64,000 nt of DNA. It comes from Malurus cyaneus samueli. Lineage: Eukaryota; Chordata; Aves; Passeriformes; Maluridae. The stretch's first letter is position 1. Every line of letters begins with the position of its first letter. The stretch spans positions 27,469,048 through 27,533,047 of the forward strand of contig CM019220.1 of NCBI GenBank assembly GCA_009741485.1, in the 5' to 3' direction. This document shows positions 1 to 12,036 of this stretch, piece by piece. Under the pieces are notes generated by a model. It did no database searches and was not told the origin of the DNA. It saw only the letters and a program-made list of their open reading frames with translations. The translations under genes were made by a program, and so were the position numbers.

Positions 1-793
1 CAGTTTCAGGGGTTTGTAAATGGCCAGAATCACTGCAGTTTGCCCTTGCCATAGTGGTAACACATAGAGGTGTGACCTGCTGGAGTTGCTGCTGTTTCAG
101 CTCTTCCCACTGAGAGATCAGCCCAGACATGACTGCTTAAGCTGCTGAAAATGTCAGTTCTATCCCTCCCAGAGCCTGCACTGAAGTGGGGTCTGCGAAA
201 CAGTAAATTTGCATGTCAGGCAAAATCCAGTATTTATGAAGACGTGGCCATCTGCCTGAAGTGATGGCCCAGTTAATGCCCACTCTGAGCTGTTCAAATG
301 AAGATAGTGCTCTGTAACAACAAACAGGCAACTATTTTAGATGCCACACAGGAATGGTTCATGCTTTTGGAAAACAAATAAAAATATTCCCAAGCAAGAG
401 AGGCATCATCCCAAGCTTGGCAAGTGCTCCAGCATTTAAAGCAGACAGTTTGGCAGCATTACTGCCACAGCTACTGGGACTTCTGCCATGGGGGAAACAG
501 CCTTTGGAGCAGTTTTTTTTGAACCTCAAACCAGTAAGGTGGGTGCTTACTGGATCTGACCCCAGAAGGGATCCAAGGGATGCCAATAAGAGGTAAATAA
601 TTTGAGGGAGGCTGTGCTTACAGGAATAAAATTACAGTGATGACCCACAATGCTCTTGGAGACAGCAAGACAGCACAGGGTAAGGTCTATCTCTGCACAG
701 GCACCTCTCAATGCACTGAGACCTCTCCTCACATGGCCCCACACCACTGAGCATTCCTAGAGCCCAGCAGGGCTGTACTCTCTCTTTCTTCAG
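1..793. other. Unique sequence, no recognised gene
   Basis: AT-moderate unique DNA with no repeat that I recognise. An 80-codon plus-strand open frame (354-596) is followed internally by two donor-like sites near 534-542, but its protein has no recognisable domain. A pyrimidine run at about 775-793 ending in CAG forms a good acceptor for the candidate exon that follows. Confidence 0.6.
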
Positions 794-930
794 GAAAAAT
801 GGATATTCATCCCCCTCTCTTCAATGGCTTATGTATGTGGCTGGAAATACTCAAATCTCTCATGATCTGCACAGCGGTGAACCTCAAGATGTGGCTGTGC
901 ACTCTGCCAGGATGCTGGCAGGCTTTTAAG
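794..930 (+). other. Candidate small exon (splice-framed 44-codon open frame)
   Basis: A pyrimidine-rich run ends in CAG at 791-793 and a consensus-like donor, AAG followed by GTAAAT, begins after 930. Between them lie 137 bases. An ATG at 799 has A at -3 and G at +4 and stays open for exactly 44 codons up to the donor. The predicted peptide is hydrophobic and contains several Cys and Trp residues; it matches no family I know. The frame also continues past the donor to a stop at 1110, as part of a 103-codon open frame. The splice signals are what I see; that it is ever spliced is inference. It could be a chance pairing of signals or an exon of a noncoding RNA. Confidence 0.2.
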
Positions 931-1263
931 GTAAATGTGCTTTTTCCACACCTTATCAAATGCTGCATTGGAAATCATGGGAATCTTGGGGCAGGGGTCA
1001 CTTCTGGATGTTTGTATCACACAACAAAAGATGAAGCATCCAAAAAAGGTGGGTTTCAGCAGCAAGCCTGTGAGGGAATAGCAGTGGGATTCTGCTGCCC
1101 GGGGAGATAGGAAGCTTGGGCTGCTCAGCCAGAACCGTGGCAGGACAATGTTGTGTATTACAAACACACCCTGATGAAAGGGAACAATTTGATTTTTATT
1201 TATGCTACAACCTATTTTCTGACACGAGTTAAATTACTAAGGGGCTGTGCAGAAAGCCCTAAC

Positions 1264-1960
1264 GTATGCCATGTGCTAGGGAGGCAGAAAAGGGAGGGCA
1301 GCCCTGTCCCGGGGAGCCCTCACCGGGCAGGGCAAGGAAAGCTTCCACCATCGGGCTGCCAGCGACAAAATCGGGTTTTGGGACGAGTGTCGGCAATAAA
1401 AGCAGTGAACTGCACCGCAACCCGTGCCGGTTTTGGTTTCTCGGTGAGGGGCAGTGCCTGCAGCCAAAGCCGTCTCTTTCCTACCCCAGCGAGCAGCCCG
1501 TCGCCGCTGTGAGCTGCTCTCCTACGCCATGGAGCCCACAGCAGGCCGCGGGAGAGACGGATGGGATGGGATGGGATGGGCCGGGATGGGATGGGAGGAT
1601 GGCCGGATGGGATGGGAGTGGCCGGGATGGATGGAGATGGGATGGATGGGATGGGATGGGCCGGGCCGGGCTGTGCCGGGCCGCACCGGGCCCCACGGGC
1701 CTCACCCACACGCTGTGTGTGCCTCGAGCAGCGCCCCCCGTCAGTCCTGTGGTGCTCCTCTGTCCGTTTCCCCACTTCTCTCTTTCTCTCTTTTCCGTCC
1801 CCTCTTCGGCAGGGACATTTAGCAGTTATATTAACAGTTCTCAGATGTAATATTGCCGCGTTTGTGCTTTATTTTTTGTTCGGGAAATCTGTCAAAAAGA
1901 ATCCTTCCCGACTGCTCTTACAGCGGGAGATGACGCCTGGTGAAGAGATCACAGCCTCTG
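1264..1960. promoter_or_regulatory. CpG island, candidate promoter
   Basis: A hand count gives roughly 40 CpG dinucleotides in about 670 bases, whereas the flanking kilobases have almost none. The island contains GC boxes, a TATA-like AATAAAAG near 1395-1402 and, at 1529, an ATG in a perfect GCCATGG context. That frame runs into the ATGGG satellite after about ten codons and stops at 1822. Unmethylated CpG islands in birds usually mark gene promoters (established knowledge), so this could be the start of a gene or long noncoding RNA lying outside or across the window; direction cannot be told. Alternatives are a GC-rich satellite with its flanks, or an old LTR. The 194-, 154- and 151-codon open frames here come from GC richness and the satellite and are not called as genes. 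Confidence 0.5.
1558..1670. repeat. ATGGG pentanucleotide satellite, interrupted
   Basis: Repeats of ATGGG alternate with CCGGG, GGATGG and GAGATGG variants. They give long open frames rich in Gly, Trp, Met and Asp on the plus strand and in Pro, Ser, His and Ile on the minus strand. Such pentamer arrays are common in bird genomes. The array lies inside the CpG island and then grades into a CCGGG-rich stretch to about 1700. Confidence 0.9.
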
Positions 1961-4865
1961 TTCCTTCATCATCTAAACAAAGCCACCCACTCCCACCTTA
2001 CTCGCAGGTGCCGAGTGAGAAATAGAAAGCCTTGATGCTGTGCAAGTGCTGCTCAGCAACAGTAAAACATGTTCTCCTGTCACCCTTCCTTTGGCCCCCA
2101 ATCTGTTAAGCAGCACCGTATCAGCTACTGTGAAAAAGAACAAACTGTTCCAGCCAAACCCAGTGCAGGTTCTGCCTCCAAGCATTGTTCCAGTTCCTGA
2201 TGCTCTTGGTGAGGAACCTGTCCTGCCAGTTTGGATCTACATCCAGAATTACAGCATTTTAAGAGCAGAACCCAGCGTTTGTCCGTGTTAGATTTCATTT
2301 GGCTGGTTATTTCCCAAGTGCATGAATCCATCAAGGTCTCTCTACTGTAAGGTCTCTCTACCCGCGGGGGAATTACTGATTCCTTCTAATCTATTTTCAT
2401 TGGCAAATCGGTCCTAAAATTGAGCCTAGGGAGCATCGCTAGGGACTGACTGCCAGCTGGATGTTACCTGAATTTCCTGGAGCTGTCTTGAGGCTGTTGT
2501 ATGATAGCCCCAGTTAACAGCTGGGAAGCTGAAGTTACCTATAAAGGTAAGAACCCAGAAGTTTCCTTTAATTACCTGTGGAATAATACAGTGGTACCTC
2601 TTTGATTGCTCTTGCCAGTTTATGAGGAAAAAATTATTTTTCCTCTATGGATAAAAGTGAATCCCGTTGGGCACAAACAGACTACCCCGCCCCTGTGGAA
2701 AATATCTGGAATGGTTGATAGGTCTTCCAGCCAACCCTTTCCAGGATAGCTGCTATTGTCAGGTAGAATTGCATTTAAAAATCCTTTTTTTATGGTTTGT
2801 GTGCAGGAAGGAAGGATTCTCTTCTGTCTGTAACTGAATGTGATTTACATAAAAACCGAAGTTATGGACTTCAGCTAGTGATGGGAGCACACTCATGAAA
2901 GGAATTTCTGATTTTACATATATGGGGTTTCTTGTAAGACTGCACATGATATTTTTTGTAGGATTATGGCTTCGGTTTAAAATAAAACCTACAAATATTT
3001 ATTTTCTGTTGTCTGTCTGTAACACAAACGTGTTACTCAGGGATCTGATTCTCTTAGTATATAGATCTGCACAGGTTTTAAATTCTGAAAGGATTTGTTC
3101 TGTTGTTTCAATGGTAATTTCCCTACAATTTAAACTCTTTCTCTTGGTAAAAACTTGGAGATGGTGTTTCTTTTTTTCTCTTCTTTTCCCCTTCCACCTC
3201 TCCACAGTTTAGCTTTTTAGTAACTTTCAAAGCGAGTGATGTTTATTTCGGTAATTCACTTTCACTAACATAAAAGGGAGGCAGAATGTTGAAGTGCCTG
3301 ATGTTTGCCTCTCATTTCAAGTTACAGGCTTTTACCTCCACCGTGTGGCAGTTCTTCAGAACTGACTTGAAGTGCTTTTGTCGTCGAACAACAAAGGGCA
3401 AAGTTGAGTTTACTAATTAGGTTAATTCAGCAGTAATTCTGACTTCTAAATATTGTTTAATTGAGGGAGTTCTTAAACTTCATTTAAAATCTTCCCAGTG
3501 TTCAGTCATCTCCCTTTTGAGATGGGTAAATTTACCAAATGATATTTCAGCAGGATACACCATAATATAATTTTTTTGGGGGTATAAACGTAATTACCTT
3601 TTTCTGATAGTCTGTGTACATGTGTAAAAATACAACACTTGTATCAGTTTCCTTTAACTGGACTGTGGGTCACAGATGGGTCTGCAAAAATGTGCTGCTT
3701 AACTTGATTTAGGAACATTAGGTTCCTAAACCTGCTCAGCTGTTAAGTGAGGGAAAACAAAATCAGCTGGCCCACAAACAGCTTGCATTTTGGAGCTGCT
3801 TTATTGAATTTCAAACGGAGGTGAGAAGGCTCAGGAATAAACATTTTAAATGTTTTCCATTTTTCTACAAGCAAAACACATGTTGAAATCAGAAGCATGG
3901 CTGGGAAAGTGCAAATTCTGGTGTCCTGTGTGTCCACAAATATCTTGGTTCCTCAAGTTTGTCAGCGTTGTAAATGGACTTCCAGCTTCAATAAAGAATT
4001 TATTTCTGGCGTGTTTAAATGCTGTTAAAGTCACCCCAAAATCCTGATCTCTGCAGATGAATTGTGGGTTTAGTTCACAGTTCTTTGCTGGAAGATGTAG
4101 TCTCTCTTCTGCTTGGAAACAGCAGGAAAATGAGGAATTGTTCTGGTTTCAATTGGTTTGTTGTTTATTTTGGTTTCAATAGTTTGAAATTAAACATGAT
4201 TTCAATTGTTTATTGCATCAGGTTTTGGTATCCTTAACTGCAGAAATCTGTTTATGAACATATCATTCATTGTAAGGACCACCTAATTTTTGGGTGCTAG
4301 TAAGTTAAATGGTGGATGTTCTTTTGCCAGAACTCCTGTTTCCTCCTGGAAACTAAACATATAGCTGGCTTGAAAGAATTAGTTACAAAGCTGTCTGTAA
4401 TGACAAAAAAGAGCACTTTTAAAAAGGAATTTTTAAAGCTGTTTAGATGTTTTAATGCATTGATAACATATATTATTAATTCAACTTGAGTCAGTTTTGT
4501 CTCCTGCTCAAAAATGCTCATCATCAATCCAGGCTGTAACAGAAGTCAGCTTTTGCAAGAGCATCTTTCTAAAAATTAATCTTGTTCATGGACAAGAGCA
4601 TAATGAAGAATTTAGAATGTGCTTTTAATTATGTTGTTATGGAGACTGCAAGCCTAATAGACACACAGTGATTAACTGCAATATGGGTGTTTTCGTGGAG
4701 TGGGTGACAATTATCACTGTCCCTTTCAGCTGTGGATGGTCAAATTTAGACATTGCTGGGCACCTTCCTCTCTGAGCCTTGAAATGTTTGGGGTTTTTCC
4801 CAGATCTGAGTAGAGTTTCCACTGGGAAAGGTCCTGAAAGGTAGAGAATGATGAATTATCTCCAT
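1961..4865. other. Unique AT-rich sequence, no gene seen
   Basis: No convincing exon, RNA gene or repeat was recognised. All open frames are 105 codons or shorter, with compositions expected of noncoding DNA. Confidence 0.65.
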
Positions 4866-4911
4866 AAGGATCATAGAGTCCAGCTCCTATCACTATACTA
4901 TGGCACTGGTA
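4866..4911 (-). repeat. Possible CR1 LINE 3' remnant
   Basis: GGATCATAGAGTCCAGCTCC resembles the inverted 3' untranslated end of avian CR1, which typically reads 'gatcatcgagtccaactcc' in this orientation. The resemblance fades after about 45 bases and no terminal octamer repeat is seen. This is weak. Confidence 0.25.
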
Positions 4912-5435
4912 CCTATTTTAACTTACTACTAGTTGTACTGCAATGTTGGCAGTTGGCATTCTGACCCCCAGGACATGAGAACAAGTTTATTTAGGTGAAT
5001 TAAAGCTGTAGTAGCATGCCAAATTATGTAACCAAGGCCAGGTCAAGCAAGGTGATCCAAAACGAAGACTCATCCCTCCTAATTATTATAACTCCAAAAG
5101 TTATGGTGCTTCCAGGCAAAAAATGTAGGAAAAGGAATAATGTTCTTTACTAGGATATATATATTTATAACAGAAGTTTTCCACCTGCCAAGCATGCTGT
5201 CTTTTCAGATGAAGAAATTCACTGAGAGACCTACCCCACAACAATTTAAAATCCTGACTTAAGTTTAGGTTTGGCATATGACAATGGGGCATTTATCTCT
5301 GAGCCTTGACACCTTGCATGGAAACAGTGAGGCTGCATAAACTTGTAATTTGCTTTCAGCACTGCATAGGAAAGAGGTAAAAATGGCTTAAGGGCATTTT
5401 CTCAGTATTCTTCCTGTGCCCTTTTTTGGGTGCAA
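4912..5435. other. Unique AT-rich sequence, no gene seen
   Basis: Nothing beyond short open frames and AT-rich unique DNA was seen. Confidence 0.6.
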
Positions 5436-5774
5436 TTAAATGATCAAAGTTGTCCCCTCTGTTTCTGCAAGAATTGCCACCTCTGCCCTGAGGTGGAAGC
5501 TCATGGAATATGCTTGACAGAGAAGTGCTGTAATTGCCTGTGTGACAGAAAATGCACCCAGCCTGGTTTTGGTTGGCATTCTCAGCCAGGTGTTTATTTG
5601 CTGGATGAAGGAGTTCATTTTAATTCCTAGAAGTGGTTTTGTGGGTGTCGTGCTCTGACCATTTGGAATTGCTGACATTTGAGTCCCAGCAGATGGGCTT
5701 GGAACAACAGTGCCTGTAGTTTGTATGAATGCTTTGGGCTGGAAAAAAGGAGCTGTATAGGGATTTGATTCCAT
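5436..5774 (-). other. 112-codon open frame, possible orphan coding exon
   Basis: The frame starts at an ATG (5774, reading down) with A at -3 and G at +4, a strong initiation context. The first half is rich in Pro, Thr, Gln and Ser. It is followed by a basic patch ending WLRMPTKTRLGA and then a hydrophobic stretch. By eye this order faintly recalls the first coding exon of MS4A-family tetraspan proteins (Pro/Thr-rich tail, then Lys-x-Leu-Gly before the first membrane segment), and a GT follows that Leu-Gly. No second MS4A exon with further membrane segments was found at lower coordinates. I do not assign a function; a chance open frame is at least as likely. A Cys-rich 66-codon frame on the plus strand (5430-5630) overlaps it. 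Confidence 0.18.
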
Positions 5775-8700
5775 AGTCTCTGTGTTAGGCTCTGTTTGGT
5801 TTTCTGTTTCCTCTCAAAAAGTTACTATTAAAAACACAAGGAACACTACCATGAAAGTTTACCAGTAGAAAACAGTTATTCTTAAAAAAAATTAGGCAAA
5901 CCCAGATCCCAAAACCAAATTTTTTGCATATATAGACTTCAATTTTTGGGGAGGGACTAATGATTGACCAGATTATTTGATATTGACTGCATATGAGGAA
6001 TATATTGTTTTTGTTCTCTGATGTTCCTAAGAGCCAAAAAACCTGGGATGAAGTTGAAAATACTTCAAATAGAAGTCTAATTTTCTGAAGGCTTACAGTA
6101 TTTTATTTCATATTCTGTGGGTTTAATTTTCTCAAACTTTTGTCTTCTAAAGTCAGTGAGAATCTTAAAATTCAAATCTCCAGCTATGCAATGACAGAAC
6201 TAAAATAGCTGGTGAGTTTGACAGTGTGTTAAATGAATTATAGGTATATTTCATTGTTTTAATAATAGCCTCATAGAAACAAATGTACTGATCATATCAA
6301 AGAAAATTCAGTAAAAGCAGGGTAACATTTTGTGCAGCTCAAATCTTACTTTCACATCAAATTTTTTTGGGAGCTTAGGGGTTTCATTGGTTTCTTTAGT
6401 TTTTAGGGTTTCTGTTTTTGGGGGTTTTATTGGGTTGTTGTTGATGTTGGGTTTTTTTTTCCACCTCCCCAGCATCCCCAGCACTGTTAGAACTAATGGT
6501 GTAGACTCTTTGTGTCCAGTAATACAAGGGGAGTATAAAACCTAGAAATTGTGACTTATTGCATCAAATTAAAGAAGCAGCCTGATCTGGCATATTAGGT
6601 TGGAATAATTGCCCTGGCAGGATCTGGAGGTTCACGTGTGACAGGATTAAATACAAACATCTTTTCCTACAGCTAGTTGCAAAAGAGAAGAGGATCTCTT
6701 ATTTACCTGCATGCTATTATTGTGAATGGTGGGTCATGATTCCCTCAATTGGCTTTTTCAATCCCATCTGTTACCTTCATCCAACAGTTCTCTTCCCAAT
6801 TTATTTCATGGTCAGGAGCAAATAGTTTTTCTTTCTGTTCTACAGGGGGAAACATAGCCCACCTCTGCAGGCTTTTTCCTGTTCTTAAGGGCACTTAGTG
6901 CTGTGTCAGTGTTCAGAGATTCACTGCTCAAATCTATGCCCATTGTACCCCAGGCTGGCCTTGGCACAGCAGGAAAACCCTCCTTTCAATAGAAAGAGAT
7001 ACAAATACCTGGAAATACAGCTGATTGAATTTGTGTTTTTCTACCTTTTAATTGCCAAGATTCTAGCCAGGGAAAAGGTCACAGATCTTCACCATGCAGG
7101 GAGAAATAGTGTGGGAACATCAAATCTTATAAAAGATGATGGCCAAGGAGGTCACCATGTGTTTTCAGAGTTTCACTGTTGTGTGGGAAGGATCTTGCTC
7201 TTGTAGGAGGATCTCTGTCTAGAACCCTCCTCTCTCTCTTATTTGCTGAAGATTGTCTTCAGCAGACATACTCAAAATCTGAAAACTGAAACCCTTCAAC
7301 CCTGTGTGGAGGATTTGACCTTCTGGAGCACAGAACTGTCTATTCTGGTGCCTGTGCTCTCACAGAGGTTTTAGCCTCCCACTCTTGTCACAGTGCCTTT
7401 GGTAAACTCTGCACAGACACTTTGGGAGTAGGTACTGCCCTGCAGAGCTGAAAACCTGGGAATGTGAGATTTGTGGAAATTGAGGTCTTCCTTTTATAGA
7501 CATGGAAAAGATTGAGCTGAAAGGTTAAGTCCCAGGGGCCAGGGTTGCAGGGTGGATCTGGAGCAGCAGAATGTGTGTGGAGCAGGGTCTGGTTTAGCAC
7601 TGTAACAAAACACATTCTTCACTTCCTGCTCATGTCGCTGTGGAACCAGCAAAGTTATTTTATTTGATGAGAAATTGGTGTTGGGCAGCTTCTGCTAGAA
7701 AATGATGGTTGATGCTGTATTTGTGCACCTCTTGTTTTGGTGCACGAACACACAGAGATGGAAGTGCCTGCTCCCTTCCTTTGTGCTCTATTTTTGCAAG
7801 CAGGAACCCAGGTTTGTTGAGAGGGGTGGAAATAACGTTTTACCTTGTCGTTTTCAGATGCTACAGCACTTATAATCAGCTCAAAGTCAAGAGCTGCTCA
7901 CAAGAGCTGTCGCTGCAGTGCAGCTGGGTTTGTGTCAAAATAGCAAAGAGCAGGATAGAAACAGCAGAGAAGGGGCTGGTATGTTATGGAGTAGCAGCAA
8001 GTATTGCATACATGAAGGTTGTGTCCTACTCTCATGTAGAAACAATAGAAATCTCCCAATAAAAGAACAAAGAAATACTGTGTTACACAAAGGAGATGGG
8101 GAGAATGCTCCTCTACCTGAAGTATCAGCAGCACAGTGCAGCTTCTTTAAGTGAGGGGAAGGAAATCTTTTTTTTTTTTCCCTCCCAACAAAGGTTCTGT
8201 CAGATGGAGATTTAAATACCCCAGCTACTGTACAAAAATAAGATTTATCCTAATATATGCATAAAAGATTTCTTATTTATTTAAAAAAAAAGCAAAACAA
8301 CCCAAACATTGGTTGTAATGTTTGGTGGACTGTGATTTTGGTGGCAAATGGAAGCGATACATCAAACTTCCATTTTTTCCTTTTTTCCCATCTCAGGCTT
8401 GAATAATTTATAAATTACTGTATAAATACTTTTCTTCTCAAGGATAAGGAAGTGAGCTTAAAGTCAGCATACTAGTGGTAGGAGTATAGCCTGTCCAAAA
8501 GCCAATTGTGTGTCTGTAGCACCACAGGCTTTGCAGGGCTTGGCCTCTCTCGGGGCCACGTGGCTTTGAAAATTGGGAGAAATTATTGCAAAAAGTAAAG
8601 AGCTCCTGACCTGGCATTTTGAAGTAGTGCCAGAGACTGCCCCAGGTATTGATCCGAATGTGTTGGACTGGGATCACAAAAGGGATGGCTGCAGGTTAAG

Positions 8701-11700
8701 ATTTCACATGGTATCTCCTTAGGCATTGTGGTTTTAAACCAAGATCTCTGCAAAAGATTCCCAGGACGAGAAAGAATTTTCTGAAAGGTAAAAAAAGACA
8801 CCAGAGGTTGAGTGCTGTTTGGGGAAGTCTTACCAACTGAGTGCCTGCTCAAACATTTTCCCCCTTGACATTTTCTAGTCATATACATTGGCCTTGCTTC
8901 TACTCACTAGAAATGGGAGTGGAGCAAAGGATGTCACTTGGTATCCAATAGCAACTTCAAAAAATTCTAGTTTAAGATTTAGGTCCTGCTAGAAATGGTG
9001 ATATTAGGTTGATTTTGGACTGCAGGTCCTATAGCAAATCCAGCTAAAACTGGATTTAATCCAGTTTGGTTATCCCATATATCACATAATAGTGTTAGAC
9101 AGCTCATTCCTTAATTGTCTTTCCTTCTTCTGGCGCTCTGAAGAGAATCCTTCTATTCATGGAAATACAAAGTACATTTATAAAAATAAAATTTTCATTT
9201 ATTAAAGTTTAAAACACTTTGATATTCAAGAGAATAGAAAAACTTAAAATTAGAAATGTGATTTATGTTCTGTTACCTCGTATCTGGGTTCACCAGTTTG
9301 AAAATGCTGAGTCAGGCTGGTTTTGTTGGGGGGCCTTTGTCCTCCAGGGATTACTAGTTCCTGTGTCTCATTGTTATTGCACTGAGAATTTTCTTTTAAC
9401 ATATTCTTGTATTAATAAGCTAAATCTTTGGGTTATTTTATCCCTTAGTATTATTGTAAAGGAGCTGTTTGGTACAGGTCACATATGTCTTTATTTTTTT
9501 GTTTAAACTTATGCTGCGGAACAGATCGAAAACAGTCCCAGATAATACATTTTACTGGCAGTGATCAGCTCAGGTTCATGTTGAGTCAGTCTGAGGATGA
9601 AGGTCCCAGTTCCAGGAATGAATATGTAAGTTCTTAGGATATCCCTGTTTACCAAATTATTCAGGGATATGTTGCATTGAGAGGAGAGGTTTAAATACTG
9701 TGGACTTTTGTGTAGGCTTCACAGGAGGCTTAGAGATAGAAGAGAACACCAGGGAATATCAGAATAGAATTTTTTGATCACAAGAAATCAAGTGATCAAA
9801 ACTTGTGAAAACAAGTATATACAGGTTTTAATCTTTTTGTGCATATTGTACTAACTGTACTGGTAATACAAAGCCTGCATATGCTTCCTTGCATTCATGT
9901 GCAAAATTAACCTGTCCTTTCGCAGTTTTCAGATGTGAAAACTTGTTTGCAAATATGCAAAAATAATGCATACAAAGCAGAGATTTTATTGCAGCCTTTT
10001 GTTTATTGGTTGAAATTCAAGTGTATTTCTTTTTTTTTTTTCATGTTTCCAACCTGAGTGCAAAGTTGTTACACCTAAAGTGTATGGAATGGGACCCATT
10101 CTCAAGCAATACTTTTTAAAATGCACTGAGCAATGGTGTAAGCTTAAGCAAGGTTAGACAGGAACAAACTCTGTCCTATCATTAGCTCTTTGTGTTTCAT
10201 TAGCTCCAGCTTTTGGAATTGGAATGCCACCTGGGTGAGCCTGCACGGGATTATTTTCTGCAGTGCTGTCTCTCCTGATGATGTGCTGACTCTGTCATTC
10301 TCCTCTAAGGTCTGCTGGCTGGCACGGGTGGGAAACACATAATTCTCATCACATGTGCAGGGCCAGGAGCAAGGCAAACAAACTTGGCTAAATGCTTGGA
10401 TTTCAACCAATGGCGCAGCAAACTAATGCTGGTCCTGAGAAATGAAACTGTTGCTGTATATTCATAAGCTGAAAACACTGTGAGCTTTAAGTGTCAATAT
10501 TTATCAAAAGAAACTGAGTATTCATCAAGTTAACCCTCTTCAGTTTAAAGCATCAGGATTAAATAATGAACAATGAAGGCACTTGTTACCAATAACAATT
10601 AGTGATTTTATGCTGAAGGACACATGTGGCACTTTTATTTTGAGTTGATGCGTTCCTTGGCAGCAGCAGCCGGTAAAAGTGGATAGAAATCAGTACCAGT
10701 AGCTGCTTCAAGGACTCTTGTAGGTCAGTTTTTCTGAGTATGCTTTAAAGCTAAGAAAGTTGCATCAGCAGAGTTCCAGTTGTCCTTGAGCACTTGGTAC
10801 CAGCTCCGAGCCCCTCGCTGTCTGCGCAGCGTGTTGTTGGGCTGCAGGACTCCTTCCGAGCACTGCCCTGCTCTTGCAACAAGCTGTTCCCATTTACACA
10901 GCCCAGCTTCTGCTGCTTAAAAGCATTTTTAGCTATTTTTTCCCCCCTTTCCAAAAGCTCACAGAGAGCAAGGCTGTTTATTAGTGTGTATGACAGCTTA
11001 AACAGCTCTTGTCAACTGTTGCCTGGTTAGAAAAATGGTAGTCTTTGTTTGTGATGTTAAAACAAAATGTTCTCTAACAATTCTTATGTACTTCTTAAAA
11101 TATAAAGTGATATCTTTGGAATGTATTTTGTGGGGTAGGAAACAGTTCAAAGAATAATTTGTGCTCAATAACAGATCAGTATGGAATAAAAAAAGTTAAG
11201 ATTTTTAGAACTTATCTTTGGAAGAACAACTTGCTCTTGTGCTTATCAGCAAAAATTCTGCCCCCATGTGAATCCTATGGTTGTACCAACACTGTTTGTT
11301 AAAAGTAGTCATTATATAAAGGGAGTAACATTAGAAAAAGTAATGTGTCAAATATAAGGTGAAGGGAAAGAGAAAAAAAGAGTTTAATTTGCAACAGTTC
11401 CAGCAACATTTATTTCTTGGAATGTGGCCTCTTTCAAGCACTCACAGTGTTTTTAAAATAGCGCAGGAAATTCAGCCTACACTGGAACTAGTCATAGATA
11501 AAACACTGACTCCTGTGGGGTTTGACCCCTGCCGTTCTCAGACACCTCTGGCTGTGGAGAATTCAGATCTGCAAGTACTATAAGTGACGATTCATCATGG
11601 TTTTTTTTCTAAATAACTTTGTAAAAAACTGAAATCCAGGATGGAGTCGAGATTGCAAAGCATTTGCTAAAGCAGTGTGAGTGGGGAAGTAAATGGAAAA

Positions 11701-11991
11701 AAATTGACAACTTTGGTAAAACTTTAAGCATCATAAAGGATTCCTTGAACAAACTTCTATCCATCTGCTTTAATGTAAACCTGTTTGCTATGTGCAGGTG
11801 AAATCAGCCTCAAAACTATTCAAGTTTACTCACACTCTTACCATTCTCTCGCTTGACAATACAATTTCAAATTGTTGGTAGATAATTCCAGAGCAGAGAA
11901 ATACTTGGCTTACATGGAGAGAGAGCATGCATACTTAATAGAGTATCTGCCTTTTTGAAGAAGATAGAGCAATTAAAATTGTTTAATCATT
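5775..11991. other. Long unique AT-rich stretch, no gene seen
   Basis: More than 6 kb without a recognisable exon, RNA gene or transposon. Contents noted are a T/G-rich low-complexity patch (6359-6461) and poly-T or poly-A runs near 8169, 8282 and 10027. Open frames are 117 codons or shorter. Confidence 0.65.
6359..6461. repeat. T/G-rich low-complexity patch
   Basis: The plus strand is nearly all T and G, in runs such as TTTTTGGGGG and TTGTTGTTG, giving a strong strand bias in base composition. It resembles the A/C-rich patches at 29.7 and 36.6 kb in inverted orientation. Confidence 0.7.
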
Positions 11992-12036
11992 ATAATTTAT
12001 GCACATAATTACGTGCATAATATGTGCATAATTTAT
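11992..12036. repeat. Imperfect inverted repeat, ATAATTTATGCACATA arms
   Basis: Two 16-base arms (11992-12007 and 12021-12036) match as reverse complements with one mismatch, around a 13-base loop containing ACGTGCATAA. The arms contain TTATGCAC, similar to bZIP or POU binding sequences. A regulatory role is inference; AT-rich DNA gives such structures by chance. Confidence 0.7.

Noticed and set aside
1266..1850. 194-codon plus-strand open frame and overlapping 154-, 151- and 122-codon frames
   Set aside because: GC-rich, stop-poor island plus the ATGGG array opens several frames on both strands at once, which real coding sequence does not usually do.
5430..5630. Cys-rich 66-codon plus-strand frame, superficially like a zinc-binding or PLAC8-type peptide
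   Set aside because: Cys spacing fits no family I know, there is no signal peptide or splice context, and it overlaps another frame antisense.
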